Positions 1 to 10,806 of a stretch of 64,000 bases of DNA are shown here, piece by piece (within the stretch, counting starts at the first letter, position 1; each line of letters begins with the position of its first letter). A program made the position numbers and the translations under genes. The stretch comes from Anthopleura xanthogrammica (taxonomy: Eukaryota > Cnidaria > Anthozoa > Actiniaria > Actiniidae). Location: positions 2,463,713 through 2,527,712 of the forward strand of contig OZ025221.1 in the NCBI GenBank assembly GCA_964019055.1, written 5' to 3'. The notes below the pieces were generated by a model. That model made no database searches. It had not been told where the DNA came from and saw only the letters and a program-made list of their open reading frames with translations.

Positions 1-99
1 TAGCGCTTCACAGTCTACATGCCAAAAATGTAGTAAGATAACTTCTATCCTATATACCGAACCGAAATACGGCGACAATTTCAAAGAAAATAAATATTA

Positions 100-610
100 G
101 TTATACTACTAAAACTGGGAAACTGAATAAACTGGTAAAACTAGGCGAACAGGTTAAGCAGGTCAAACTAGGAAGTAAACATTGAAGGTCTGAAGGTTTA
201 GTTCAAACAACTGGTTAAACAAGACAAACTGATCAAACAGGTGAAACTGGTCAAACTAGTCACACTGGTTAAACTTGTAAAACTAGTCACACTGGTCTTA
301 CAAGTGAAACTGGTCAAACTACCCAAACTGGTAAAACGAGTTAAACTGGTCACACTTGTCTAACTAGCCTAATGAGTTAAACTGGTCAAACGTGTTAAAC
401 CTGTTAAACTGGTCAAACTACCCAAACTGGTCAAACGAGTTAAACTGATCACACTTGTCTAACTAGCCAAACTACTCAAACTGGTCAAACGAGTTAAACT
501 TGTCACACTTGTCTAACTAGCCAAACGAGTTAAACTGGTCAAACGAGTTAAACCTGTTAAACTGGTCAAACAAGTGAAACTCTTCAGTCAAAATAGTCAA
601 ACTACTCAAG
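100..610. repeat. Degenerate minisatellite, about 10-bp CTGGTCAAAC-like unit
   Basis: Imperfect copies of a short unit resembling AAACTGGTCAAACTAG repeat for about 500 bp, with variants such as GAGTTAAACTGGTCACACTT. The array lies in an ABCA intron, just downstream (in transcript sense) of the exon ending at 674. No coding exon was seen in 1-673. The first 100 bases hold nothing recognisable. Confidence 0.8.
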
Positions 611-673
611 ACCGTCCATCCATAGTTAATGGAGTGGAATGGATTCCACTCCATTAACTATGGTCCATCTTAC

Positions 674-2459
674 CATTTTCTTTGGTTTTATTGGTAAACG
701 TCGCAGCGACCAGGTACCGAAGGTTAAAGTCTCCTTGACCAACTTTACCGGGCTCCGTGAGTAGATAATGCGACATGTCCCCCTTGACGCTGATCGCCTT
801 GGTACCTGTTCCTTTGAACTGATCTTTAAACACATTTGCAAGGATGTTCGTTCTGTGATGGACAACAGATGGAAACAGCATGTTTACATGATTAAAATCA
901 ACTATTACCAAGACGTCTAAACGTCTAAACCGGGCCATATTCAAATGCTTGTTTCGTAAAAACCAGCTGATCTGAGAAAAAATGTTTGCCAATCAGAATC
1001 GAGAAAATTTGCAAAACCTTAGTAGCCCAGCGACTCGGGAAACGGTTATTTCTTTATTTTATTTTCCCACTCAATAATTAATATCATTGTAAATGTATAA
1101 AAAATATCAAAAATCATTCCTGAAAATCTCGATTTATTTCAGATAGTCTACTTTTGCAGGCTTTGTGACACCTCAGTTTTGCAGTGACATCATTACTAAC
1201 GTCACTATTTTAGATCAGCTGGTGCATGCGCAAACGTTTATCCTGTTCGTGTGAACCACGATTACATACAACTGACCTGTTATTGGGGACAACATTGAAC
1301 GGTACGTAGTTCTTCCCAAACGATGTAGTGTTAAGAGCAAGAGGCGGTGCATCCCCGGGCTGTGGGAATGTCTTTGCACTTATGAGAGCAAATAGGGTGA
1401 AAATCAATGGGAGAAGAAGCTGTGGAATGATTGACAGCCGATTTCTTTTGGAGTGGAGAAAGCGCTTGATGAACATGGCGTACCAGCGCTGGAAGGCGAG
1501 CCCCGTGTTACAGTTGTGTTCGGCGTTAACTTGACATGAATCTCCACTGATGACGCCCATTGTGTTAGTGTCATCAACATCAATTCGATAATCATCGCCA
1601 TCATCAGCATATACTAAGACAGAAAACAAAGATTCCGGATTCATTATCAGGGCCAATGGGTTGGCAATATAGTTGTAAAAATTATAACTGTCGTGCGTAA
1701 CCCTCGTAAAATCATCGCCATCATTCATTCATTCATTCATTCATTCATTCATTCATTCACTATTCATTCATTCATTCATTCATTCATTCATTCATTCATT
1801 CATTCATTCATTCATTCATTCATTCATTCATTCATTCATTCATTCATTCATTCATTCATTCATTCATTCATTCATTCATTCATTCATTCATTCATTCATT
1901 CATTCATTCATTCATTCATTCATTCATTCATTCATTCATTCATTCATTCATTCATTCATTCATTCATTCATTCATTCATTCATTCCATGGCGTAGAATGT
2001 TTTAAGGGCATATTCAATGCAAATTAGGCGACAGAAGACGATATGTCCGGGCATTCTGCGCCAAGCATTCATTCATTCATTCATCTTTAGCTTGGATTTA
2101 TGTTTTCCCATTTCAGACCACGTGTCATTCCCTAGAGTATCATTTCTTTGTTTAACAGTTGCACATGAGAAGACACATGAATATGGATACAACTATATAT
2201 ACGCCCTAGCTAAAAAGATCTAAAGAGCACGAAAGTGACTAACCTTCGTTATTCACAGAATCAAATTCCTCATTCTGCAAGACTCTTGTAAGGGAATCAT
2301 CCATCTCTTCTCCGACTTTCAGAAACACTTCTTCCATAGTAGTTACAGACACGCCAAAACTATTGATGCCCAACTCCTGGCGTCTGGACTCCAGTTCTGT
2401 GAAGAGTGGCTCAAAATTTCCCGTAGCTTCACTAGGAAGAATGTAGGTCAATTCCGCAC
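674..2459 (-). CDS. ABCA exons 7-9: regulatory segment and start of second membrane half
   Basis: Exon 2459-2244 encodes [19 protein letters not shown] and [13 protein letters not shown], the conserved ABCA regulatory-domain motif. Exon 1613-1277 encodes a charged linker and the first helix of the second half ([18 protein letters not shown]), ending before GTCAGT. Exon 852-674 encodes extracellular-loop sequence ([20 protein letters not shown]) and ends before GTAAGA in phase 1, so at least one further exon must lie to the left of base 1. Confidence 0.88.
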
Positions 2460-5400
2460 CTGTGGAAGGAGGACCAGAACGATCAAAATAATTGTAATAC
2501 TCTTTTTCATCAGTGCTCCTGTGGCACAGTCGGTTAGCGCGTCGTACTTATAAGCAGTGTTGGCGTGCACGAGGGTGCTCACACTATGAAATGCGAAGGT
2601 CGGGAGTTCGAGCCTCCCCAGGAGCATTTGACATTTTTTCTAATTTTAAATTTTGTTTTTTTTTTCAATGAAAACTTTGACAAAGGGTGAATTTTAGTAC
2701 TTTGGTTAGTTTTGGTTCATAAATCAAGAGTTATGCGCTATTCAGTATACACTGATTTCAAAAAAAGGTTTTCGGAGAGAACGTCGAGTGTTGAATGGTG
2801 ATGATTGAACGAACGAAAGTACGAAAGGGACCGAGATCTTTAATATTCTATATAAATAGCTATTGCCAGGGTACTATTTGTGCAAAACATTAGAACACTA
2901 GAGCATTTCTGAAACGAGCTATTGGCGAACGAAGTTTCCGATTTTTTAGTGTAAATGTATATGGCGAAAACTCGCTGGTTGATATCTGATGTCAACCAAG
3001 ATGGCGGCGAAAATTAAGAAAAAGATTTCATGACAACAATTTATTAAAAGCAACTTATAAACATGTATAATTGAATTCAAAAAACATGCTAGACAATAAA
3101 AATGTTGATATGGCAAAAAAAATTTGCGAAATGTTTGAGCGTAAAAAAATTGAGTCTGTAAAGCAAATTAAGGTGGCTCGATGGGATAATCACGGCGCGC
3201 TACCTTTCAACTTCAAATCGGAAATGCGCGGATGCAAACAATTTTTTGGGGGGGAAAAAATTATCAAGGCTTTTAAGAGAAAGATGCAATTTTCGGATGA
3301 GTATGTTTTTACTGAAATCAGAATTCATATAAAACCTCTGTGAAGTGGTAGTGCGTTTTATTTACCGCCTATTTTCTCCATTTCCCCCCCCCCCCCCCCC
3401 CCAAGTTTATAAATCGCGCTAGACATCTTGCAGGATGAGTACTTTGCTCGAGGTTCAGAAAATTTGAAGAAAATCTGTGAGAATATTTTCGAAAAAATTT
3501 GAAGATGAAGATGAAGTTTTGGAGCATAGAAATTTTGCAAAAACAAAAGTCGTTGAAAGGAGTCAATTTACCTGTTTTGGTTTCCTAAATGTATCTAAAG
3601 CTGCTGGTACATGACTTTGGATTAATGAGAAAAAAATTGGAAAAAAATCGTACCATTTGATAATCTAAAATATCCCTTCATATTTTATATTAAAATTTCC
3701 ATCAGTGCTCCTGTGGCACAGTCGGTTAGCGCGTCGTACTTATAAGCAGTGTTGGCGTGCACGAGGGTGCTTACACTATGAAATGCGAAGGTCGGGAGTT
3801 CGAGCCTCCCCAGGAGCACTTGATTTTTTTCTAACTTTTAATTCTACGTATAAATTATTTCTTTCCTCTACCACTTTCGTTTTACTAGACAAAAACCCTT
3901 CACTAGCGCAATAATTGTTTGATTTATGCTTTCGTATTTCATATGTTCAAATAGTTAAAGTTGTGCGAGAGCTGGTTACTTGAAAACAGTTGCACGAAGT
4001 CCACATCCAGACCCCTTGCACGTTCGCCGTTCGACGTCCGACAACCTTTTTTGAAACTCCGGTTTGAAATAGTTTTAAGGTAAGAGGAAAAAAGGAGAAA
4101 GAAAAGCAAAGAAAGAAAGTGCGGGAAAGCAAAGTAGACGAGGCTGACGAGACGAGACGAGATGAATAAGTTCAATATTTAATGCTAATAGTCATACTCA
4201 AATCAATAGACCTCTTCAGCTTGGGCTGTTTGTTTTCCCATTTCAGACCACATGTCATTCCCTAGAGTACCATGTCTTTGTTTAACAGTTGCACATGAGA
4301 AGACACATGAATATGGATACAACTCAAACAAAGAATCTTATTCTCAAGACCACATGTCATTCCCTAGAGTATCATTTCTTTGTTTAACGGTTGCGCATGA
4401 GAAGACACATGAATATGGATACAACTCAAACAAAGAATCTTATTCTCAAGACCACATGTCATTCCCTAGAGTATCATTTCTTTGTTTAACGGTTGCGCAT
4501 GAGAAGACATATGAATATGGATACGACTCAAACAAAGAATCTTATTTCCAAGAGAATGACACGTGGTCTGAAATGAGAAAACAAACCATCCAAGCCAAAA
4601 AGGTCAACCTACCTATATTGCTCTCAAGTTGTGCGGTTGGCACATACTTCTGGACTACCTTGTTAATAAGGGACACATCACACGAGGTTCCCTTGACGAT
4701 AGCCATGTGATACCCAACCCCGTACTTGTTCTTCAGAAACAGAGAACTGCCACAGCATTTGATTTGCCCTTCGGCCATGATAGCGATCCTGTCTCCAAGA
4801 AAGTCTGCTTCGTCCATGAAATGCGTGGTGAGTAGAATCGTTCTTTCTTGTCGTTGTTGTTGAAGGAGGTCCCAAGTGAAGCGGCGTGCAGAAGGGTCCA
4901 TTCCTGATGTAGGCTCGTCTAGCATAACGACCTGGTGAAAAATAGGGATAGATGATTGAACGAGATATTTTAATTGAACTTCAAGAGAAAGTAATAAAGA
5001 AATGAAAATAGGAAGGGATAGATGGATGAATAAAGGAGGGGGGGAAATGAATGCACCAAGGAATGGACACATCAATGAGGGGAAGGAAGAAATCAAATAG
5101 GCAAGGAACAAAGAAACTATCATTGAGGCAAGGAAACATAGAAGTAGAAAAAAAAAAAACAAGGTAGCAACGAATCAAAATATCAAGGAAGGAAGGAAGC
5201 AAGAAAGCAAGCAAGCAGGTAAGGAAAAAAGCAACGAAGGGAGGAAGTAAGTAAGTAAGTAAGTAAGGAAGGAAGGAAGGAAGGAAGGAAGGAAGGAAGG
5301 AAGGAAGGAAGGAAGCAAGAAAGCAAGCAAGCAAGGAAGGAAGGAAGGAAGCAAGAAAGCAAGCAAGCAGGTAAGGAAAAAAGCAAGCAAGCAGGTAAGG

Positions 5401-5612
5401 AAAAAAGCAAGGAAGGGAGGAAGTAAGTAAGTAAGGAAGGAAGGAAGTAAGGAAGGAAGCAAGGAAGCAAGCAAGCAAGCAAGGAAGGAAGGAAGGGAGG
5501 AAGGAAGGAAGCAAGGAAGGAAGGAAGGAAGGAAGCAAGGAAGCAAGCAAGCAAGCAAGGAAGGAAGGAAGGAAGGAAGGAAGGAAGCAAGGAAGGAAGG
5601 AAGGAAGGAAGG

Positions 5613-5643
<31 letters not shown>

Positions 5644-7654
5644 GAAGGAAGGAAGGAAGGAAGGAAGGAAGCAAGCAAGCAAGCAAGGAAGGAAGGAAGG
5701 AAGGAAGGAAGGAAGGAAGGAAGGAAGCAAGGAAGGAAGGAAGGAAGGAAGGAAGCAAGCAAGCAAGCAAGCAAGCAAGGAAGGAAGGAAGGAAGGAAGC
5801 AAGCAAGCAAGCAAGCAAGGAAGGAAGGAAGGAAGGAAGGAAGGAAGGAAGCAACGAAGCAAGAAAGCAAGGAAACAACGAAGCTACATATAAATTTACC
5901 TTGGAGCCACCAATGAGAGCAATTCCCACCGACAGCTTTCTTTTCATGCCACCAGAAAGAGCTCTAGTTTGCACGTGTCGTTTATCCGACAGACCAACAC
6001 TGTCTATCATTTTATTGATCTCAAACTCTGCCCTACTGCGTGGGCACCCTTTGAGCATAGCAAAAAACCACAAGTGTTCTTGTACGGTCAGACGATCAAA
6101 CAGCACGTCATGTTGTGGGCAAAGACCTACAAAAACAGAAACAGCACATTGACTATTGAGGTAATCAACACGAGTGAAAAACGAGCTGCGCATGCTCGAA
6201 AGTTCGGCGAGAAATTGGGAGACGCGTCGTGTTTACAAATAAAACCACTGGAGATTTATCGGAGATTTAAGGTTAAGGCCGTTTGTTGAAATTTTGCCCG
6301 ATTAGAATCGAGATTAGAAAATCGCTTATCATTCCAAAAGGACGGGTTGGTTTAAATGGTAAGCAGTCCTGGTGGCGTAACGGCAATTAAGAGCGCTCGA
6401 ACCACACTCGCTGGACTCTCACCAATACAACACTTTGATCCCCGAACTCGGTGTTGTATGTAAGCAAAGTTGCTTGTTAGTTTTCTACTGTGCTTCGAGG
6501 GGTTTTTTTTCCCGGGTTCTCCGGTTTTTTTCCCTCTGCAAAAATCAACTTCTAAATTCCAACCTGTGGACGAAGAGCCACAATCCCCTACCCTCCCACG
6601 ACCTCTTCCAATTGTGTTCCTAGAGCTCTACGTCACTGACCTAAGCTACTTCGTACGCCAGCCATGTTGTCAGTGATGTTAGAATCATTCACGAGTGCTG
6701 TTCCTGAAGTCGGTGGAAAGAGTCCAGTGAGCATCGACATTAGTGTTGTCTTGCCGGCTCCGTTATGGCCTAGAAGAGCTGTGATCTGACCTTCGTACAT
6801 GTTGAGGCTAACACCGTCAACAGCAACTTTTTCTCCTAATAAGCAAGTGAGTAGACACGTAAGCAAGTGAAGAGAAAACAAACAACGAAATAAGAACTAA
6901 AAAACGAGCAGGCAAACAAGACAAACAAGAAAGCAAACAAGCAAACGGCAAGCAAAAAAGCAAGCAAACAAGCAAACAAGCAAACAAGCAAACAAGCAAA
7001 CAAGCAAACAAGCAAACAAGCAAACAAGCAAACAAGCAAACAAGCAAACAAGCAAACAAGCAAACAAGCAAACAAGCAAACAAGCAAACAAGCAAACAAG
7101 CAAACAAGCAAACAAGCAAACAAGCAAACAAGCAAACAAGCAAACAAGCAAACAAGCAAACAAGCAAACAAGCAAACAAGCAAACAAGCAAACAAGCAAA
7201 CAAGCAAACAAGCAAACAAGCAAACAAGCAAACAAGCAAACAAGCAAACAAGCAAACAAGCAAACAAGCAAACAAGCAAACAAGCAAACAAGCAAACAAA
7301 CAAACAAGCAAACAAACAAACAAGCAAGCAAACAAACAAACAAGCAAACAAACAAGCAAACAAACAAGCAAACAAACAAGCAAACAAACAAGCAAACGAG
7401 CAAACGAGCAAACAAGCAAACAAGCAAACAAGCAAGCAAGCAAGCAAGCAAACAAGCAAACAAGCAAACAAGCAAACAAGCAAACAAGCAAACAAGCAAC
7501 AAGCAAACAAACAAACAAGCAAACAAACAAACAAGCAAGCAAACAAACAAACAAGCAAACAAACAAGCAAACAAACAAGCAAACAAACAAGCAAACAAAC
7601 CAGCAAACAAACAAGCAAACAAACAAGCAAACAAGCAAACGAGCAAACAAGCAA

Positions 7655-7694
<40 letters not shown>

Positions 7695-10600
7695 ACAAGC
7701 AAACAAACAAGCAAACTAGCAAGCAAACAAAGAAGCAAGTAAACAATCAAAACCGAGATTTTGATCGCTCACGAAACCTGCCAGCACCCATTTAAAAATA
7801 CTAACCTAAAACGGAACAAAAAATCAGTTACCTTTCTCAGTAGAAAATGTCTTCCTTATATTCTGGACCTTTATTCCCGCATGCAGTCCTGATGGGTCCT
7901 TCTCTAGAAACTCTGAAGAAACTACGCCATTGGAAACCACACCATTAGATTCTGTGTCAAGCTTGAACAAAAAGGAAAAATCAACAAGATTAGAACTCTG
8001 TACAAAATAAGTACGAGGGAAAAAATGAAGAAATTTAACAAACAATTTGGTATGTATTTTCATAGATATGTCCATATTTTCATGTAGCAGAAGTCATGGC
8101 AACAGAAACCAGTTTTACCTGTTTATTTGCTCCACACCAGTAACTAGACATGCAGGGAAAATACCACGGTTGAGGAGTTCCATATTCTCCAGGGAATACT
8201 GCTTCAACATACCAGGTAATAATACCATAGATAAAAATATCCGCAATATACATAAGTAGAACATATCCTAAAGTCATATCATCGTCCACTGAGACTCCTT
8301 CGTAAAGATTTGACCACTGAACGCCTGTTCCACGACCTTCAAACTTGCCAATCAACAACGACCCAATACCCATGCAACAGTTGGAAAGCAGGCACGATGC
8401 AATTTTAAGTCCCAAAGACATCGTGTCATAGCTTTGGGAAATAAAGCTATAAGGAGTGTAGGTTAGAAACCAAAGGAAACCACTAGCAACAGCAGCAATA
8501 TTAGCTTTGGAAAAGAACACACTAACGAGAAAACAAAACATTATCAATGAAATAGAATAAAGAAGAAGAAAAACGAAGATGAGAGTTGGTGAACTTTTGT
8601 TAAGGACTTTTCCATTGGAAGAAAACTTGATTGTAAAGAGGACACTGGCTACAAGAACAGCGATGAAGAGAATAATGAGGTATTTCGTAAACCATGCAAG
8701 CCATTGCATCCAACCGCTTAAACCCATCATTTTCATTGATTCCTGTAATTATAAAAAGATATATTTTAGAAGAACTCCTGTTTATTTATCTTTAAAGATT
8801 TAGTCAAACAGATAACATTTTGTTCGTGGCTTGCTGGATTCCTTGACTCGACATCATATGTGAGTAGAATTTGTGAGGTTTTTCCCCCTTGATTCGAGGG
8901 TTTTTTCACTGGGTTCTCTCGACTGGTTTTCCTCCCTCCGCAAAAGCTAACAAGCTCAATTGCAATACCAGATATAAATAGAAACACTAGAGGGTGGTCA
9001 TTCATAGGGAATGACGAGACCCATTCTTGTAGGCTAGTCTTTACATGGGACTTTTAATGTCCTGTTGATTATGCCCTCAATTACATATTTGTATCTAGTT
9101 GTAAAGTTAATAATTAAATAAAATAAAGAAATGGAAGATCACATCACCCTAAAATAAAAAAATAAATAAAATAAATGCGATTAATAGTGGAATCCACAGA
9201 GTGGCTATTCCTCCACTGCATTCCAATTGGAATTTAGAAGTTGATTTTTGAGGAGGGAGGAAAAACCAGAGAACCCGGAAAAACCCTTGAAGCATAGGAG
9301 AGAACCAACAAACAACTCTACTCACATACGACACCGAGCCGAGCGGGGCTCGAACTCGGGTCGCTTGGTGAGAGGGAAACGTTCTCACCGCTACGCCACC
9401 TGTGCTTCCCTCTATTGCTTTGTTTAGAGTATTTACTATAACTTACAGTAGTTGAGAATTTAAAATCCATTCAAAAATCTGCCCTGTAGCAGGGAGTGCA
9501 GAAGGGGAGGGGCTGGTAGGGCTATAGCCCTACCACTTTCTAGTCTCTTATATTTTCCAATCTTAGCCCCACCACTTTTCCCATACTAGTCTCTTATATT
9601 TTCCAATCTTATAATTAGCCCACCACTTTTTCCCATACTAGTCTCTTATATAGCCCCACCACTTTTTAGGGTGCTCCACTCTTCCTGCCAGGAAGTTCCA
9701 CCCGAAAGGGGTACCTTTTTCAGGCCACAGGCATAGAAAGGGGTGGAAATTTGTGAGTTTTGGTATAAATAGGGGTAGCTTTTCTTCAAAGATATATGAA
9801 ATGGGTACCTTTTCAGGCAAAAAGGTATATAAATTTTTTTTACTGAAATTTGGAATATAAAAGGTAATGGGTTGAGAGGATACTCAGGGTGGAGGATCCC
9901 CACATAAAATGCCCCAAAGTACTCCTCTCCCCCCCCCCCCCTCCCCCGCCGGGACTCAGTTTTCCATACCTTCAACTTTCTTTCTTTTTCATGCACAATG
10001 TCACGCACAATACACAAGGCTGTGAAGACAAAGGACAATATCAGGAAAAAAGGCAAAGTTTGTTGTATAACAATGATAAAGCTGTCTTTGATGTAGGCTG
10101 GATAAGGAAATCTTTGCATTTTTATGTCAATATTCAGGTCACTCGAATTCTGTTCTTGAGCTCTGTATCGTAGAATAGCCATATCAATGGCATTCTGAAT
10201 TGCAAGGAATCCTTCATCGTAATAATCAGGAGGGCCGCCATGTGTTGCATTCTCGTTTCTTGGACCAGGAAATTGAAATGGATTGAAGGTCAACTGTGTG
10301 TTCCAAGAATTTGAAGGGTCACTCCCAAAAGCTTTGCGTTTGGTTTTAGTATTCCTTGCCCGTGAGTTTAGTCGAAGCTTGTACACAATGTTATTGTGCT
10401 TTGGGGTACTTTCAAAATAAACTCCACCAAGAAATGCTGATGCAATATCATTGTCTCCTAGAAGAAAGTCTACCATTTCTTTCTCATCTCTAAAACCTTT
10501 ACTCTCATTAATTCCCAGTTTTTTGAAATCAACTTTACTCATAATGTTACGAACATCAGAGGTAATTGGTCCATAGGCAAGATTAAATTTTTCTTCTATC

Positions 10601-10806
10601 AACCCTTTTGGCAACTGACTAACAGTAAACTTCCTATACTTTGTGGCTGGTTCATTCTCATTTTTTATCACAAGTGCCCTCAGAATTACAAGAATTACAA
10701 TGAAGAATAGTGGAACTGCAACTTCAAAGAATGTTCTGACGGGTGAGCGCTTGGCTAAGGCCCAGTTTTTCCAAAACAGGAGGCAAAATTGTCTTGCTTG
10801 AGTCAT
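674..10806 (-). CDS. ABCA-subfamily lipid transporter, 5' part (ABCA3-like), runs off the window
   Basis: Membrane ATPase that in this family moves lipids across or out of membranes. Nine coding exons in transcript order: 10806-9970, 8742-8119, 7961-7832, 6835-6641, 6126-5900, 4931-4613, 2459-2244, 1613-1277, 852-674. All have GT donors and AG acceptors and the phases join without a stop, giving 1021 codons plus one base. The ATG at 10806 opens [20 protein letters not shown], the usual ABCA N-terminus before TM1. Walker A GHNGAGKT is near residue 553, the signature [10 protein letters not shown] and Walker [14 protein letters not shown] follow, and the H-loop reads TTHFMDEAD. The end of the second membrane half and the second ATPase domain lie beyond base 1. 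The ABCA3/ABCA17-type assignment comes from remembered similarity; the exact orthologue is uncertain. Confidence 0.93.
1722..1985. repeat. (CATT)n microsatellite
   Basis: About 260 bp of tandem CATT with one interruption near 1759 (CACTATT). It lies in the ABCA intron between exons 8 and 7. A shorter CATT run recurs near 2067-2083. Confidence 0.98.
2090..2215. mobile_element. MITE-like fragment of the ACCACGTGTCATTC family
   Basis: It starts with TTTCCCATTTCAGACCACGT and continues with the same internal sequence as the elements at 4215-4605 and 13705-13860. Only the left part is present. Confidence 0.7.
2515..2626 (+). tRNA. tRNA-Ile (anticodon TAT) with a 38-nt intron, copy 1
   Basis: The acceptor stem GCTCCTG pairs perfectly with CAGGAGC (2619-2625), followed by discriminator A. 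The anticodon stem TCGTA pairs with TGCGA, and the loop CTTATA plus A holds anticodon TAT at 2549-2551. The T arm is GGGAG TTCGAGC CTCCC. The intron (2553-2590) follows position 37, as in animal tRNA-Ile-UAU genes, which typically carry introns. The gene lies antisense inside an ABCA intron. Confidence 0.95.
2634..2639 (+). terminator. RNA polymerase III T-run after tRNA-Ile copy 1
   Basis: Six T residues begin 8 bp after the mature tRNA end, the usual Pol III stop signal. Confidence 0.8.
3100..3345. repeat. Dispersed repeat, AAGGTGGCTCGATGGGAT family, copy 1
   Basis: The stretch from about 3165 (TTAAGGTGG then CGATGGGAT, GCGCTACCTTTCAACTTCAA, later TTTTAAGAGAAAGATG) reappears at 61693-61815. 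It lies in an ABCA intron and contains no convincing gene. Confidence 0.7.
3707..3818 (+). tRNA. tRNA-Ile (anticodon TAT) with a 38-nt intron, copy 2
   Basis: Nearly identical to the copy 1192 bp upstream. The stems match exactly and the anticodon is TAT. The one clear intron difference is TTACACTATG in place of TCACACTATG. Both copies are intact by folding, so both could be active. Confidence 0.95.
3824..3830 (+). terminator. RNA polymerase III T-run after tRNA-Ile copy 2
   Basis: Seven T residues begin six bases after the tRNA end. Confidence 0.8.
4215..4605. mobile_element. MITE with terminal inverted repeats and an internal tandem triplication
   Basis: The left end TTGTTTTCCCATTTCAGACC is matched in reverse by GGTCTGAAATGAGAAAACAA at the right end (near 4565-4586). 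Between them, a unit of about 103 bp starting at CCACATGTCATTCCCTAGAG occurs three times. Related single-unit copies are at 2090-2215 and 13705-13860. Confidence 0.8.
4613..6835 (-). CDS. ABCA exons 4-6: nucleotide-binding domain 1
   Basis: Exon 6835-6641 carries Walker A (GHNGAGKTT), followed by [13 protein letters not shown]. Exon 6126-5900 begins with the Q-loop [10 protein letters not shown] and carries the signature [10 protein letters not shown]. Exon 4931-4613 has Walker B ([13 protein letters not shown]), the H-loop ([11 protein letters not shown]) and [20 protein letters not shown]. All catalytic motifs are intact. Each of the two introns separating these exons contains a simple-repeat array or old repeats. 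The array in the intron upstream of exon 4 starts a few bases from its acceptor. Confidence 0.95.
5185..5875. repeat. (AAGG)n/(AAGC)n tetranucleotide array
   Basis: About 690 bp of interleaved GGAA and GCAA tetranucleotides. On the ABCA sense strand it is a pure TTCC/TTGC tract. The array fills most of the intron between exons 5 and 6 and ends about 25 bp from the exon 5 donor at 5900. Confidence 0.98.
6165..6290. repeat. Dispersed repeat, CACGAGTGAAAAACG family, copy 1
   Basis: ACACGAGTGAAAAACGAGCT, GCGCATGCTCG and GGAGATTTATCGG match the element at about 35025-35340, where the same sequence occurs in inverted pairs. Confidence 0.65.
6367..6600 (+). mobile_element. tRNA-derived SINE, family 1
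   Basis: A tRNA-like head (TGGTGGCGTAACGG box A; box B degraded) is followed by the family body with GGTTTTT...GGGTTCTCCGG, AAAATCAACTTCTAAATTCC and GAAGAGCCAC. The same body occurs at eight other places in the window, in both orientations. Confidence 0.75.
6840..7745. repeat. (AAGCAAAC)n array
   Basis: About 900 bp of AAGC/AAAC units, mostly the octamer CAAGCAAA, uninterrupted from roughly 6958 to 7295 and mixed beyond. It begins within a few bases of the ABCA exon 4 acceptor at 6835. Confidence 0.98.
7832..7961 (-). CDS. ABCA exon 3: linker leading to nucleotide-binding domain 1
   Basis: A 130-nt exon (phase 0 in, phase 1 out) encoding an acidic linker and the start of the ATPase domain, [17 protein letters not shown] chose the acceptor TTGTTCAAG/CTTGAC because it is preceded by a pyrimidine tract and keeps frame. 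A nearby CACAG would shift the frame. Confidence 0.85.
8119..10806 (-). CDS. ABCA exons 1-2: first transmembrane half (residues 1-487)
   Basis: Exon 10806-9970 (279 codons) encodes TM1 ([16 protein letters not shown]), a large extracellular loop, and the TM segment around [17 protein letters not shown], ending at ERKLK before a GTATGG donor. Exon 8742-8119 (208 codons) starts after TTACAG with [12 protein letters not shown], the ABCA coupling-helix region, and carries several membrane helices plus the family motif FFSKAN. It ends before a GTAAAA donor. The 1.2-kb intron between them holds SINE fragments at about 8835-8960 and 9178-9410. Confidence 0.93.
8835..8960 (+). mobile_element. SINE family 1, 5'-truncated copy
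   Basis: GAGTAGAATTTGTGAGG, GGGTTCTCTCG and TTTTCCTCCCTCCGCAAAA resemble the body of family 1. The tRNA-like head is missing. Confidence 0.6.
9178..9410 (-). mobile_element. tRNA-derived SINE, family 1, near full length
   Basis: Read on the minus strand from 9410: GGTGGCGTAGCGGTGAGAAC (box A), then GAGTTCGAGCCCCGC (box B), GTATGTGAGTAGAGTTG, GGTTTTTCCGGGTTCTC, AAAATCAACTTCTAAATTCC and GTGGATTCCACTATTAAT. This is the clearest copy in the window. Confidence 0.85.
9490..9690. repeat. Local tandem repeat CTAGTCTCTTATATTTTCCA
   Basis: Three to four copies of a 50-60 bp unit (ACTAGTCTCTTATA, TTTTCCAATCTTA, CCACCACTTTT) lie in the first ABCA coding intron. Confidence 0.8.
9690..9955. mobile_element. 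Palindromic element of the CGAAAGGGGTACC family
   Basis: CACCCGAAAGGGGTACC, TTCAGGC and GGTATAAATAGGGGTA match, in reverse orientation, the element at 59530-59815. A C-run and CGGG end it near 9950, immediately beside the exon 1 donor at 9970. Confidence 0.7.

Noticed and set aside
4252..4710. 152-residue frame with three internal repeats
   Set aside because: It is the triplicated MITE interior, partly antisense to an ABCA exon.
5175..7750. Long Leu/Ser/Pro/Cys-rich frames on the minus strand
   Set aside because: They arise from tetranucleotide arrays in ABCA introns. The real exons end at clear splice signals before the arrays.
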